The notes under the pieces are model-generated. The model searched no databases and had not been told where the DNA came from. It worked only from the letters and a program-made list of their open reading frames with translations. Shown one piece after another: positions 10,520-19,794 of a stretch of DNA of 64,000 nt. Position numbers and translations under genes: made by a program. The stretch is from Peromyscus leucopus (taxonomy: Eukaryota > Chordata > Mammalia > Rodentia > Cricetidae). Numbering within the stretch: the stretch's first letter is position 1; every line of letters starts with the position of its first letter. The stretch is from NCBI RefSeq assembly GCF_004664715.2, contig NC_051083.1:119028413-119092412 (forward strand), in the 5' to 3' direction.

Positions 10520-11878
10520 ACAAAAATTAATTCAAATTAAATAAAAATAAAGCTAGTCTATGAAAAGGAAAGTAAATTTAAAATCCTTCAAATATTGGAT
10601 TGGAATACACATTTCCAAACTCTGCTGAAGCTCCTTCTCTCGACTCCTAAATATTATAAATGTTCTTGTGTCTCATTAGCAGAAATGCACCCTTGAGTCT
10701 TGTCTGAGGAGGTCACTTCATCATCTGTAGGCTCTGTAGTTGTCTCACAGGAGCTAGAGCGTTCTGCTGATCCTCATTAGAAGGTGCAGGCCACGCCCTT
10801 TCTCTCTCTAGCCCCGCCCCCCACCAATCATGAAGAGTTTCAGTGATCTCCAGGATTTCCCGATTTGTGTCTAGGCAGGAGCACAGGGAGTCTGTGCAAA
10901 TACAGATTTGAAGGGTGGTGGATGAAGGTGGGAGGAAAATGATGTTGAACAACACTAAACCTATTGATGTGGGCTTGATATACCAAGGCTCTGCATTCAG
11001 TAGTTTCATTTCAGAGGGGAAAGGAGCTTGTTACACAGGCTGTTGGTTAGTGAGCTGAAATATGGTCCAAGGGTGATTTATTCCAAATTAAGGACAAATC
11101 TCAGACAGGGCTTGGCCTACTCCCAGAAAGACATCTGGAGCCGAAATGAGACTGCAATGTTGAAGTGAATTGGCTGCGCGAAGAACAAACAGTTTGGCCA
11201 CCTTGGTATGCCCTGAGGACACGACTTCGGAAACGATTTCCCAAGGAGAGCCCAGGCACCTCTCTAATGACTGTTTTGTTTGCCAGAAGTTGCTGTAGCT
11301 TTGCCCTTAAGGAAGAGCCATGCATGCTACACAGCAAAATGATTCCTCGGTTATTGCTGTCCCAGTCTTTGCCAAATGGATCTATGATCAGTTACTAGAA
11401 CAAGGATGCGTTGTAAAGGTAGGTGGATTGTTCAGGTGTCTCCAGAGAAATAGAATCAAGACATATGAACATACTCGGTGGCAGGAAATCAAGGACAGTC
11501 TGGCTGTAGGTTCATGCTAAAAACCCTTCCAGCCTCCTCTGGGATCTCAAAGAACAGCGCCCCCCCCCACACACACACCCCGCCCCACTGCAACTCTGCC
11601 GTGTAAGCCTAAACTCTAATTAGACTTCCCACTGTGCTGACTGCCTAGCTATGGTGTTAGGTGCTAACTTTGCTTAGGCCCTATCTGTGCTACGGGTGTG
11701 AGTATGCCCATGGCATTAATAAGTCTTTTAGTAAACTCTGTACTCAAAAGGATGTTCTGCTGCAGTATGCCCCCCATGAGGCCCCAAAGCTGAGACATCT
11801 TACTCAGCATGACTGGATGTGTCCTTTGAGGTTTACTTCCTAATGCAACAGAGTTGAGAGGTAGAACTTTACAACTTT
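10520..11878. other. Unassigned; contains an exon-like frame at 11320-11418
   Basis: 11320-11418 reads an open frame including FAKWIYDQLLEQGC and ends at AAG|GTAGGT, a fair donor. I do not recognise the protein, and no paired exon is evident, so it is not called as a gene. The rest has no clear content. Confidence 0.3.
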
Positions 11879-11942
11879 TTTTCTGGTGCTGAAGATAGAG
11901 TTGAGGGCCTTGTACAACTGAGCACATCTCCAGACTGGAGAT
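11879..11942 (-). mobile_element. ID/B4 tRNA-like fragment
   Basis: Reverse complement GATGTGCTCAGTTGTACAAG then GCCCTCAACTCTATCTTCAG resembles a decayed ID head. Confidence 0.45.
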
Positions 11943-12056
11943 GTAGAGCTCCTAAGACATGGTTGTATTATGAGGCATCTCCATTCCGGGATGGATTATC
12001 AATGTTAGAATGGGTTAGTAATCAGCAGGGCAGGTTGGTTTTAAAAGTGAGGTTGG

Positions 12057-12716
12057 GCTTTTCTTGTTCTGCCTTACGCCAAGTGGGCTCATGGACCAGC
12101 GAGACCCAGAAGGATTTTGGCCCCTGGGAGGTCGCGGACGGCTGCTCCGAGACTGTCATCATGCCACAAAATGAATATATTGAATTACAACGTAAACGCT
12201 ATGGATATTGTTTGGATTACCATGAGAAAAAGAGAAAGAAAGAAAGTCGGGAGGCCCATGAACGTTCAAAGAAGGAAAAAAAAAATGATTGGCCTGAAGG
12301 CTAAGCTCTACCACAAACAGCGCCATGCCGAGAAAATACAAATGAAAAAGACTATTAAGACTATTAAGATGCATGAAAAGAGAAACACCAAACAAAAGGA
12401 TGATGAAAAGACCCCACAGGGAGCAGTACCTGCCTATCTGCTGGACAGAGAGGGACAGTATAGAGCAAAAGTACTTTTCAACATGATTAAGCAGAAACGG
12501 AAAGAGAAGGCGGGAAAATGGGAAGTCCCTCTCTACACAAAGTTCGTGCCCAAGGAGAAACAGAAGCATTGAAAGTTATTCGAGGGCCGGGCAGTGGTGG
12601 CGCACGCCTTTAATCCCAGCACTCGGGAGGCAGAGGCAGGTGGATCTCTGTGAGTTCGAGGCCAGCCTGGTCTCCAAAGCGAGTTCCAGGAAAGGCGCAA
12701 AGCTACACAGAGAAAC

Positions 12717-12776
<60 letters not shown>

Positions 12777-13323
12777 ATTCGAACAGGAAAAAGAAAAAAG
12801 AAGGCATGGAAGAGGATGATGGTTACTAAAGTCTGCTTTGTTGGTGATGGTTTTACAAGAAAACCTCCTAAATATGAAAGATTCATTAGGCCAATGGGCC
12901 TGCGTTTCAAAAAAGCCCATGTCACACATCCTGAGCTGAAAGCTCCATTTTGCCTGCCAATACTTGGTGTGAAAGAGAATCCATCATCCCCATTATATAC
13001 AACTCTGGGTGTGATCACCAAAGGTACAGTTACTGAAGTGAACGTGAGCGAGCTGGGCCTCGTGACACAAGGAGGCAAGGTTATTTGGGACAGTATGCCC
13101 AGGTTACCAACAATCCTGAACACGATGGGGGCATAAACGCAGTCTTGCTGGTTTGATAGTGACTTCTACTGAAGACTACCCACCTTTAGCAAGACACCAT
13201 CACTGTGGTTTGTGACTACTACCAAGCTGTCCCCCCTCTGCAGTCATGAAGGGCTATTTATTACACTGGAAAGAAAAATAAAAACTGCTCAGTTGTACAG
13301 TTAAAAATAAAATAAAATAAAAT
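12057..13323 (+). pseudogene. NSA2: NSA2 (TINP1) processed retropseudogene, split by a B1
   Basis: Intronless copy of the mRNA for NSA2, a nucleolar 60S ribosome-assembly factor. It holds 5'UTR (12057-12160), ATG at 12161, coding sequence to a TGA at 13154-13156, 3'UTR with AATAAA, and an A-rich tail (AAAAT repeats). It is flanked by a 14-bp target duplication, AAAAGTGAGGTTGG, at 12043-12056 and 13324-13337. Recognisable pieces are [58 protein letters not shown] and [13 protein letters not shown]. Disabling changes: an extra A in the run near 12285, a 9-bp ACTATTAAG duplication (in frame) near 12355, a +2 change near 12535, the B1 insertion, and a 1-nt loss near 13090. The 5' end starts with a pyrimidine run (CTTTTCTTG), as expected of a 5'TOP transcript copied to its cap. 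Not functional as NSA2. Confidence 0.93.
12584..12770 (+). mobile_element. B1 SINE inserted in the NSA2 pseudogene
   Basis: Full-length B1 followed by an uninterrupted poly(A) of about 50 nt. It is flanked by the 12-bp target duplication AAAGTTATTCGA at 12572-12583 and 12771-12782, which is NSA2 sequence, so the B1 came after the retrocopy. The long pure tail suggests a recent insertion. Confidence 0.95.
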
Positions 13324-13337
13324 AAAAGTGAGGTTGG

Positions 13338-13485
13338 ACCAGGCTGCGGTGGCGCACATCTTTAATCCCAGCACTCGGGAGGCAGAGCCAGGCAGATCTC
13401 TGTGAGTTCGAGGCCAGCCTGGGCTACAGAGCGAGTTCCAGGACAGGCACCAAAACTACACAGAGAAACCCTGTCTCAAGAGACA
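13338..13485 (+). mobile_element. B1 SINE abutting the NSA2 3' target duplication
   Basis: ACCAGGCTGCGGTGGCGCAC to CCCTGTCTCAAGAGACAG. It starts at the base after the retrocopy's 3' duplication. Confidence 0.9.
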
Positions 13486-13486
13486 G

Positions 13487-13694
13487 CTTCTCTCACTGAA
13501 CCTGGAGCTTGCCAATTCAGCTGGGCTAGCTAGCCAGAAAGCCCCAGGGTTACTCCTGCCTCCACACTGCAGCAACGGGATTATTGGTATAAGCGACTGT
13601 GCCTGATTTTTGTGTTGGTTCTGGGGCTTTGAACTCAGGCCTTCAAGTTGGTGCAGCAAGCACTTTGTTCATAGAGCCATTTCTCCATCCCCCA
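13487..13694 (-). mobile_element. B3-type SINE
   Basis: Reverse-complement features: GATGGAGAAATGGCTCTATG and GAAGGCCTGAGTTCAAAGCC. Confidence 0.65.
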
Positions 13695-14897
13695 GTGTCA
13701 CATCTTACCTCAGACTTACATCCTAAAGCAGTCCTTAGGGATCATAGCAGCATTCTTTTGAATTGGTGGCATTCTTCTCATTGAGGAGGAAATGGAAACT
13801 AATCCAGATACCCTGGCAGCGTGCTTGCTAGATAGAACATGAGAAATCACCCCTAAACCAAACTAAGGCCTTTGAAATGAGTCGCACTTTGGTGATCACA
13901 TAATCTAAGGCATATCAAGACAGTGCTTGTAAGCTGAACAAATACCCACATCTCGGCTTTAAGGAGGGACACAGCAACAATTTACCTCAGGGTTGCGTGC
14001 TGCAATGTTCAGCAAGAATCTGCTAGTTTGGAGTAGGGCCCAGAAAAACAGGGTTTTTCTTGTATAGCATCTGTGGCTTCAGGAATAGTTCCCTGTGGCC
14101 AGTTGATACGCAAAAGAAGAAAACAAATATGCTGAAAAACTCACGTGTGGCTTTAATCACTAACAACATGTAGGCAGCAGCTACATTAGTTCCTTCACTG
14201 CTGCCGAACAAACTACTCCCCCCAGCAGCTGAAAGCGGAAACTATGTAAATGAACAGCAGTGTGGGGCTCTGCTGGGAGGCTCACAAAACCAAAGCTGAG
14301 GTTTCAGGCAAGCGCTGAGGGGCTGGAGAGCGCAAGCAAACTCACTGCCAAGCTCGGCCTACTTAGTGGCAGATCGAGGTTCCTAAGATTGTGTGCAGGG
14401 CGAAACAGCACTGGAGGCTACTAGGACCACACCCGTACACCTTTGGTACACATTCTTAACGCTTCCACACTGTTACCGGGCATCGTGATCATGGCGTCGG
14501 GTGGGATAGTACGCACCAGTCTGTGAAGATTAACTTCCAAGAGCAATCCCAATCTCTCAACAGGGGAAATGACAGTGAGACTACATAAGGGACTACGTCC
14601 TAGAGAACTTGGCTGCCAGGTGGCAGGCCCAAGGTTTTGGAAACTGACCGAAAGAAGTAGAAGGACAGATTTGTTCTTACTTACATCGAGATTTATTTAA
14701 GGCACAGCTTCCTTTCCTAGCCATATTATCAAGAGAAAACCATCACTCCTCGACCTAGAAAATGACTTCCTGACCGTTGTGGCGCACATGTCTTTAAATT
14801 GGGAGATTGCATCCAGTGTGCATGCTCTGGACATGCACTGCCTCATCGTGTTTCCTATAGCTGGAATTGAATGGTTCGAAATAGGAATGGAATGATA
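13695..14897. other. No gene seen
   Basis: Apparently unique sequence with no conserved frame. 14310-14400 has slight SINE-like character (GGGGCTGGAGAGCGCAAGC). Confidence 0.45.
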
Positions 14898-15035
14898 TTT
14901 TTTACAGGGTCTTATTTAGTCTGGGCTAGCCTTGAAACTTGTATTGTAGCCAAGGATAAATTTCAAAACCTTACCCTCCTGCCTCTACTTCCTAAACTCT
15001 GGGATGACAGGTGTGTGCCAACACTCCTAGCTAAA
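14898..15035 (-). mobile_element. B1 SINE, diverged
   Basis: ACAGGGTCTTATTTAGTCTG to GGGATGACAGGTGTGTGCC on plus, the reverse complement of B1. Confidence 0.75.
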
Positions 15036-15349
15036 ATGGCTATGTTTGAGGAGTTGCCTGTGTTTCTAGCTCATAGCGCTGACTGTGAAATTGGATAGTT
15101 AGGGACCTAGAAGGTGGCAAGTCTCTCTTTTGCTACCAAGTGTATGGAGCAGTTTGTATCGGCCTCATTTATGTCTTTGGTGATAAAGGAAGTGATGCAA
15201 GCATCCAACCCCACCTGCTACTCCTAGGGATGTAACACTGACCTCCGGTTTCCTATCCTGACAGTTTGAGATGCTGCTAGATCATCTTTGCAAGGAGATC
15301 CCCAAATGAATCCACTGACATGGAAGTGGAAGTAAAAAGATCATGACAG

Positions 15350-15528
15350 GCTGGGTGGTGGTGGCGCACACCTTTAATCCCAGCACTCAGGAGGCAGAGG
15401 CAGGTGGATCTCTGTGAGTTCGAGGCCAGCCTGGTCTACAAAGCAAGTTCCAGGAAAGGCGCAAAGCTACACAGAGAAACCCTGTCTCGAAAAACCAAAA
15501 AAAAACAAACAAACAAAAAAATCACCAC
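15350..15528 (+). mobile_element. B1 SINE, cricetid-type
   Basis: GGCTGGGTGGTGGTGGCGCA through AGGAAAGGCGCAAAGC to CCTGTCTCGAAAAACC with a CAAA-rich tail. Confidence 0.95.
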
Positions 15529-15845
15529 TACGGAAACTGCATCTTTCTCAATCAACAATCATATGAGGGAGTATTTCTGGAGGAATACTTGGTTATCACA
15601 TGAGACTTGAATGCATTACAAGGGCTAAAAGGAGGATGGTGTGAAAAGTATGGAGTCCTTCTTAGTACTCTTGTGCTTTGTCATTAGAGGTGATGGACAT
15701 TTCCAGCAGGTCAATTCACACAGGACATGAAATGGCCCAGCCCAGATGGTTAAGTAAAAAGGCTTGGAGATAGCTCATTAAATCAAGCGCCAGGACCCGT
15801 TGAGGGTCTATCTCTGGACAATGGGAATATGAGATGGTTGGGATG

Positions 15846-16015
15846 CCAGGTATAGCAGCGCACACTTTTAAACCCAGTCCTCAGGAGGCAGAGGCAGGCA
15901 GATCTCTGTGAGTTCTACATACTGGGTCCTGGGACAGTCAGAGTCGTACAGTGAGACCTTGTCTCAGAAAACCAAACAACAAAACAACAACCAAAAAACA
16001 AAAACAAATAAAAAA
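15846..16015 (+). mobile_element. B1 SINE with internal deletion
   Basis: Head GCCAGGTATAGCAGCGCAC, then CTGTGAGTTCTACATACTGG (middle shortened), end GACCTTGTCTCAGAAAACC. Confidence 0.8.
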
Positions 16016-16217
16016 AACCCAAAGCAATACTTGGGAAAGACGACAGTTCTAAATACCAGAGATGACACTGGTGACCTGCTTCAGAATACAGACTCATCAT
16101 ATTTACCTGATGAGACAATAACATCAATAACATCAACCAGCAGAGGGGAGAGAAAAAAATCAACAAACCAGCAAGAAGTTATGCTTTCAAAAAAAAGGCA
16201 CAGGGAGAAAGCCCATC

Positions 16218-16223
16218 TTTATT
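16218..16223 (-). promoter_or_regulatory. AATAAA poly(A) signal of the INTS6/SAGE1-like gene
   Basis: A canonical AATAAA on the minus strand lies about 137 nt past the stop codon, giving a short 3'UTR. It is the first canonical signal downstream of the stop. Confidence 0.6.
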
Positions 16224-16359
16224 AAGAGTAGTTTAAGACAGTTTTCTTAGAGGTAATTATCTTAGCTAATACATTCGCGGGGACTTCAGCATCCTCCTCC
16301 TACATCCAGGAACACACTAAACCATTTTCTGTATCTTGCTGACCACAGTAATAACAGGA

Positions 16360-16456
16360 TCATGCGCTTAGGTTTAGATTGCCCCTGATAGTGCTTTCTG
16401 ACATTAGTTTGTCCAGCATCTCGTCGAGGTAGCTTATCAAGTGGTATCTTTTAAAT
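16360..16456 (-). other. Exon D of the INTS6/SAGE1-like gene (C-terminus and stop)
   Basis: The acceptor TTATTTTCAG|ATTTAAAAG completes Arg411 and reads [19 protein letters not shown] to a TGA at 16362-16360. The last two helices resemble the INTS6 ending. The 3'UTR continues to about 16200. Confidence 0.82.
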
Positions 16457-19400
16457 CTGAAAATAAACATACACATCAAGTAAAAAAAGATACCCAAAGA
16501 ACCTGTGCAGTAGGAAGTTCTGTGTGACCCAAAGCAGGGGCTCCCCATCTGTGGGAATAGTCAGTACATCCCCGGCTCCAGGTGCTCTAGCCAATATGAA
16601 GGGTGTCTACTGAGGCTCAGTGCCCAGCTCAAGACTACCGTGACAAAGGAGGGCTGAGTAGGCCTGGAAGGATGTGTCGAACACAAGTGACATCAACCTA
16701 AATGTCTATGTCACCAGCCTTAACTCTAAAGTGGGGGCCAGGGACTGAGAAACTCAAAGCAGGCGCTGTTCTCCTCCCCGCACCCAACCGCTACAGTGAC
16801 CCAATAGCTTAAAGATGTGCGGTTCTCCTCTGGGCACTCACCTTGCGGCTTCCTTGATGGCAAACTTAACAAACTGAATCTGGACTTCCAGAGGTCCCTG
16901 CACTTCTTCAAGCAGCTCGAAAATCCTTCCATAATCTGAAGAGAATATAAGAATATTTCAGTATTTCTCAGAAATGAAGAAATAGAACTGGTGAATCCGT
17001 GTGTACCTCAGTAATGTGCTTTCTGGTCAGGAATGTTAAATGGTGGGTATGTGTTCTAAATGCCTAAGCATAGACACTAATACAATTCTTATGAGAAATA
17101 ACCAAGCAACATTACAAATGAAAGATGGAGTCCACTGAGATGTTTTAGTCAAAGAGCGACTGTACTCAACTCTAGAGAAAACCTCGGCTGTGGCCAAGGC
17201 TCCCTCTCCTGAGGCCGTTTCAGGTTCTTCTAATCATACAACTGGAGGCATCGCCCTTGTCTGTTACTAGCCAGTCTTTGGGTACTTACGGCGTCCGAAG
17301 CGTCGGATTTCTGCCATCAGGGCATATTTTATTTCCTGATTAGCGTCCTCTGGGCCCAGTGGGAGCACGTAGCAGCTGATTGCCAGTGAAGATGTTGCAG
17401 GTGCATTAGCAGGGCTTGCAGAGTGCTCAAGGCTGGCATTTTCCTCTGCAGCTTCGACTTTAACTTCCTCTTTGAGATGAAGAGCACCATCAGGCAGAGA
17501 ACCTTGTGGACTGGCATCTTCTGCCTCAGACTTCAGCCGTTTTTTATCACATTTTCGCAGATAGACTGTAGGTGGCTTGGAATCACCCTCTGTCATCCCC
17601 ACCTGGGCTTCCTCGTTGTCAGAAACATCTGGAAAGCAAAGCGGCAAACCGAGCTATGAAGGGGGGACTCCATGACTCCACATAGTCACCTCTGTGCTCT
17701 TTGGGGTCTGAAATTATTTTAGAGGAGGAGAGTACACCAGAGAAAAATCTCATCCATGACAAACTGAGCCCAGGATACAGCATAGAAGACCACCACCGTG
17801 GACCTTGTGGCTCCGTGAACATGTGCACAAACAACTTGGACAGGACAGTGATGGAACAGCATAGACCCCTGGCACTCATAGCTTAGAGTCTCACTGATAC
17901 ACCTTACAAGTTGAAAAGCTAAAGATGTCACAACGTTAGTTGCACACCTTCACTAAAAATCTGCATCTGTAGGTGACTTTTCATCTTTCCTTTTTGTGCC
18001 AGGCTGAATTCTTTTCCCTCTCCCTCTGACACTTCTGTGTCATTTACTCATGTTCTGTTATGCCCAGCACCTGCCAAGCGCTAGGCATCATCAGCGAACA
18101 TGGAAGACAGGAAGCTCCCCTGCTCCTATGGAGTTGATAGTGTTGTGGAGACCTCATCGGAGAGGAACCACACACTCAGCTCTTCTCATGCTGGGGAAGA
18201 AGCCAGCAGACCTGTGAGAGAAAGCAGCAGAGGGCGCTCACAGGGCCACCAGGTTGGTGCTCTCCGGAGGCAGAGCCAGGTGGATCTCTGCGAGTTCGAG
18301 GCCAGCCTGGTCCACAGAGCGAGATCCAGGACAGGCACACCAAAACTACACAGAGAAACCCTGTCTCGAAAAACCAAAAAAGAAAAAAAAAAAAAAAAAA
18401 AAAAAAAAACCAGAAAGTTGTCAGTAATAAAGGGGCGTCTGTCTACATCACAAGCTTCTGAGCAGTGAATGTCATTATCATTGCAGACCAATGAAGTCCA
18501 CAAAAGCTTTTGTGGTGTTAATGACACAAAAGGCAGGGACCCACATGGCGTTAGAAAATGGAGGAAAAGAGAGAGTAGGTGAAGGAGAAGCAAGGTCAGG
18601 TGGGAAAAGCATCTGCTTCCTCTTGGAGCTTGTCCTCACTAGCTGCAAGGGGCTGTTTGAACTTGCTGCTCTCCTGCAGTAACCCCCATCCCTTTCATCA
18701 TTTCACGTGGTTTCTTCACTTTGTAAAACTGCTCATATCTGTCCACCCAACAACGACATATTTACCTTCTTCCTTCACCCTGACAGGATCTTCACGTTCT
18801 TCCTTCACCCTGACAGGATCTTCACGTTCTTCCTTCACCCTGACAGGATCTTCACGTTCTTCCTTCACCCTGACAGGATCTTCACGTTCTTCCTTCACCC
18901 TGACAGGATCTTCACGTTTTTCATTCACGTTCTTCTTCACCCTGACAGGATCTTCACGTTCTTCCTTCACCCTGACAGGAGATTCACGTTCTTCCTTCAC
19001 CCTGACAGGAGATTCACGTTCTTCCTTCACCCTGACAGGAGATTCACGTTCTTCCTTCACCCTGACAGGATCTTCACGTTCTTCCTTCACCCTGACAGGA
19101 GATTCACGTTCTTCCTTCACCCTGACAGGAGATTCACGTTCTTCCTTCACCCTGACAGGAGATTCACGTTCTTCCTTCACCCTGACAGGATCTTCACGTT
19201 CTTTCTTCACCCTGACAGGAGATTCACGTTCTTCCTTCACCCTGACAGGAGATTCACGTTCTTCCTTCACCCTGACAGGAGATTCACGTTCTTCCTTCAC
19301 CCTGACAGGAGATTCACGTTCTTCCTTCACCCTGACAGGATCTTCACGTTCTTCCTTCACCCTGACAGGAGATTCACGTTCTTCCTTCACCCTGACAGGA

Positions 19401-19564
19401 TCTTCACGTTCTTCCTTCACCCTGACAGGATCTTCACGTTCTTCCTTCACCCTGACAGGAGCTTCTGACACCATGTCCTCAGTGCACCTTTTCTTTGGTG
19501 ATGGACCCATGGCTTCTTCTTCAACAGGGCTAACTTCCTGTTTAAGCATTGTGCTAGGCTCCAT
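16360..19564 (-). CDS. INTS6/SAGE1/CT45-family protein with tandem SUMO-motif repeats, 442 aa, four exons
   Basis: Predicted nuclear protein. Coding segments joined on the minus strand are 19564-18766, 17628-17290, 16935-16842 and 16456-16360: 1329 nt, 442 codons plus stop. All six junctions are GT/AG with pyrimidine-rich acceptors, and the phases agree (1, 1, 2). Residues 1-35 are a unique head with an SPKKR basic cluster. Residues 36-266 are 23 repeats of PVRVKEERE+D/S. Residues 267-362 are acidic linker with DKKRLKSE and SUMO-like LKSE, LKEE and VKVE. Residues ~363-442 (key motifs [30 protein letters not shown]) match the C-terminal domain of INTS6, SAGE1 and CT45. In INTS6 and SAGE1 that domain binds INTS3, so Integrator association is inferred. 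There is no VWA domain as in INTS6, so it is nearer SAGE1/CT45, which are testis- and tumour-restricted in humans. The start ATG has A at -3 and G at +4. Exact orthology is not assigned. Confidence 0.85.
16842..16935 (-). other. Exon C of the INTS6/SAGE1-like gene (core of the INTS3-binding-type domain)
   Basis: The acceptor CTCTTCAG|ATTAT and the donor CAAG|GTGAGT are strong. It is 94 nt, phase 1 in and phase 2 out. It encodes [14 protein letters not shown] through IKEAA, the most conserved stretch of the INTS6/SAGE1/CT45 C-terminus. The codon split across the junction gives His380. Confidence 0.85.
17290..17628 (-). other. Exon B of the INTS6/SAGE1-like gene (acidic linker and start of C-terminal domain)
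   Basis: The acceptor GCTTTCCAG|ATGTT and the donor CGCC|GTAAGT are both strong. It is 339 nt, phase 1 in and phase 1 out. It encodes residues 267-379: an acidic, Ala/Pro/Ser-rich linker with basic DKKRLK, SUMO-consensus LKSE (298-301), LKEE (318-321) and VKVE (322-325), ending in [15 protein letters not shown], the first helix of the family's C-terminal domain. Confidence 0.85.
17647..18240. other. Intron 1 of the INTS6/SAGE1-like gene, proximal part
   Basis: Intronic by the gene model; frames here (17701-17886 plus, 17619-17931 minus) are not supported. No SINE is recognised between 17647 and 18240. Confidence 0.6.
18241..18411 (+). mobile_element. B1 SINE within intron 1
   Basis: B1 body from GGAGGCAGAGCCAGGTGG to CCTGTCTCGAAAAACC with a 30-nt A-rich tail. 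The first ~30 bp are lost. Confidence 0.9.
18766..19459 (-). repeat. 30-bp coding minisatellite, 23 units, SUMO-consensus array
   Basis: Twenty-one exact-length 10-codon units, one 14-codon divergent unit (around 18915-18956, containing KKNVNEK) and one unit cut by the splice donor. The protein consensus is PVRVKEERE followed by D (GAT) or S (TCT). There are 11 S units, 11 D units counting the divergent one, and the terminal partial unit. Unit 9 reads VKKE instead of VKEE. Units are almost identical at DNA level, which points to recent expansion or homogenisation. No unit carries a stop or frameshift, so the reading frame appears maintained. Confidence 0.95.
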
Positions 19565-19581
19565 TTTGTCTGGCTTTTTCC
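18766..19581 (-). other. Exon A of the INTS6/SAGE1-like gene (start codon and repeat array)
   Basis: The acceptor AG is at 19583-19582 after a T-rich run, then 17 nt of 5'UTR, then ATG at 19564. The donor AAG|GTAAAT puts GT at 18765-18764. The acceptor just upstream of the ATG means at least one further, non-coding 5' exon lies at higher coordinates; I could not place it. The exon ends in phase 1, inside the 23rd repeat unit, and its last G joins AT of the next exon to give Asp. Confidence 0.85.
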
Positions 19582-19611
19582 CTAGAAAACAGCAATGAAA
19601 AGATAATATTT

Positions 19612-19790
19612 CCTGGGTGTGGTGGTATACATCTTTAGTCCCAGAGCTCAGCAGAAGCAGGTGGATCTCTGTGAGTTCCAGGACAGCCTGATCTACATAG
19701 TGAGTTCCAGGACAGCCAGGTCTGTATAGAGAGACCCTGCCAAAAAAAAAAAAGAAAAAAGAAAAAAGAAAGAAAGAAAGAGACGAGAAA
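19612..19790 (+). mobile_element. B1 SINE upstream of exon A
   Basis: TCCTGGGTGTGGTGGTATAC to AGAGACCCTGCCAAAAA and an AAAGAAA-rich tail. It lies about 30 bp from the splice acceptor of exon A, in antisense to the gene. Confidence 0.85.
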
Positions 19791-19794
19791 ATAT

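Noticed and set aside
12533..13123. Minus-strand frame of 196 codons and the plus 106-codon frame
   Set aside because: The minus frame is a shadow across the B1 poly(A) (a long Phe run). The plus frame is the last open piece of the NSA2 pseudogene, not a gene of its own.
17267..17647. Reading exon B as starting at its own ATG at 17647
   Set aside because: That ATG lies upstream of a strong splice acceptor (AG at 17630-17629). The exon joins in frame to the repeat exon, so the upstream start at 19564 is preferred.
18766..19459. CRISPR-like array (30-bp repeats)
   Set aside because: Repeats are directly adjacent with no spacers and encode protein within an exon; the genome is a mammal.
18579..19598. 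Plus-strand frame of 339 codons (and a second of 253) over the minisatellite
   Set aside because: Any 30-bp repeat without stops is open in several frames. The minus strand has splice sites, a start codon and family homology; the plus frames have none.
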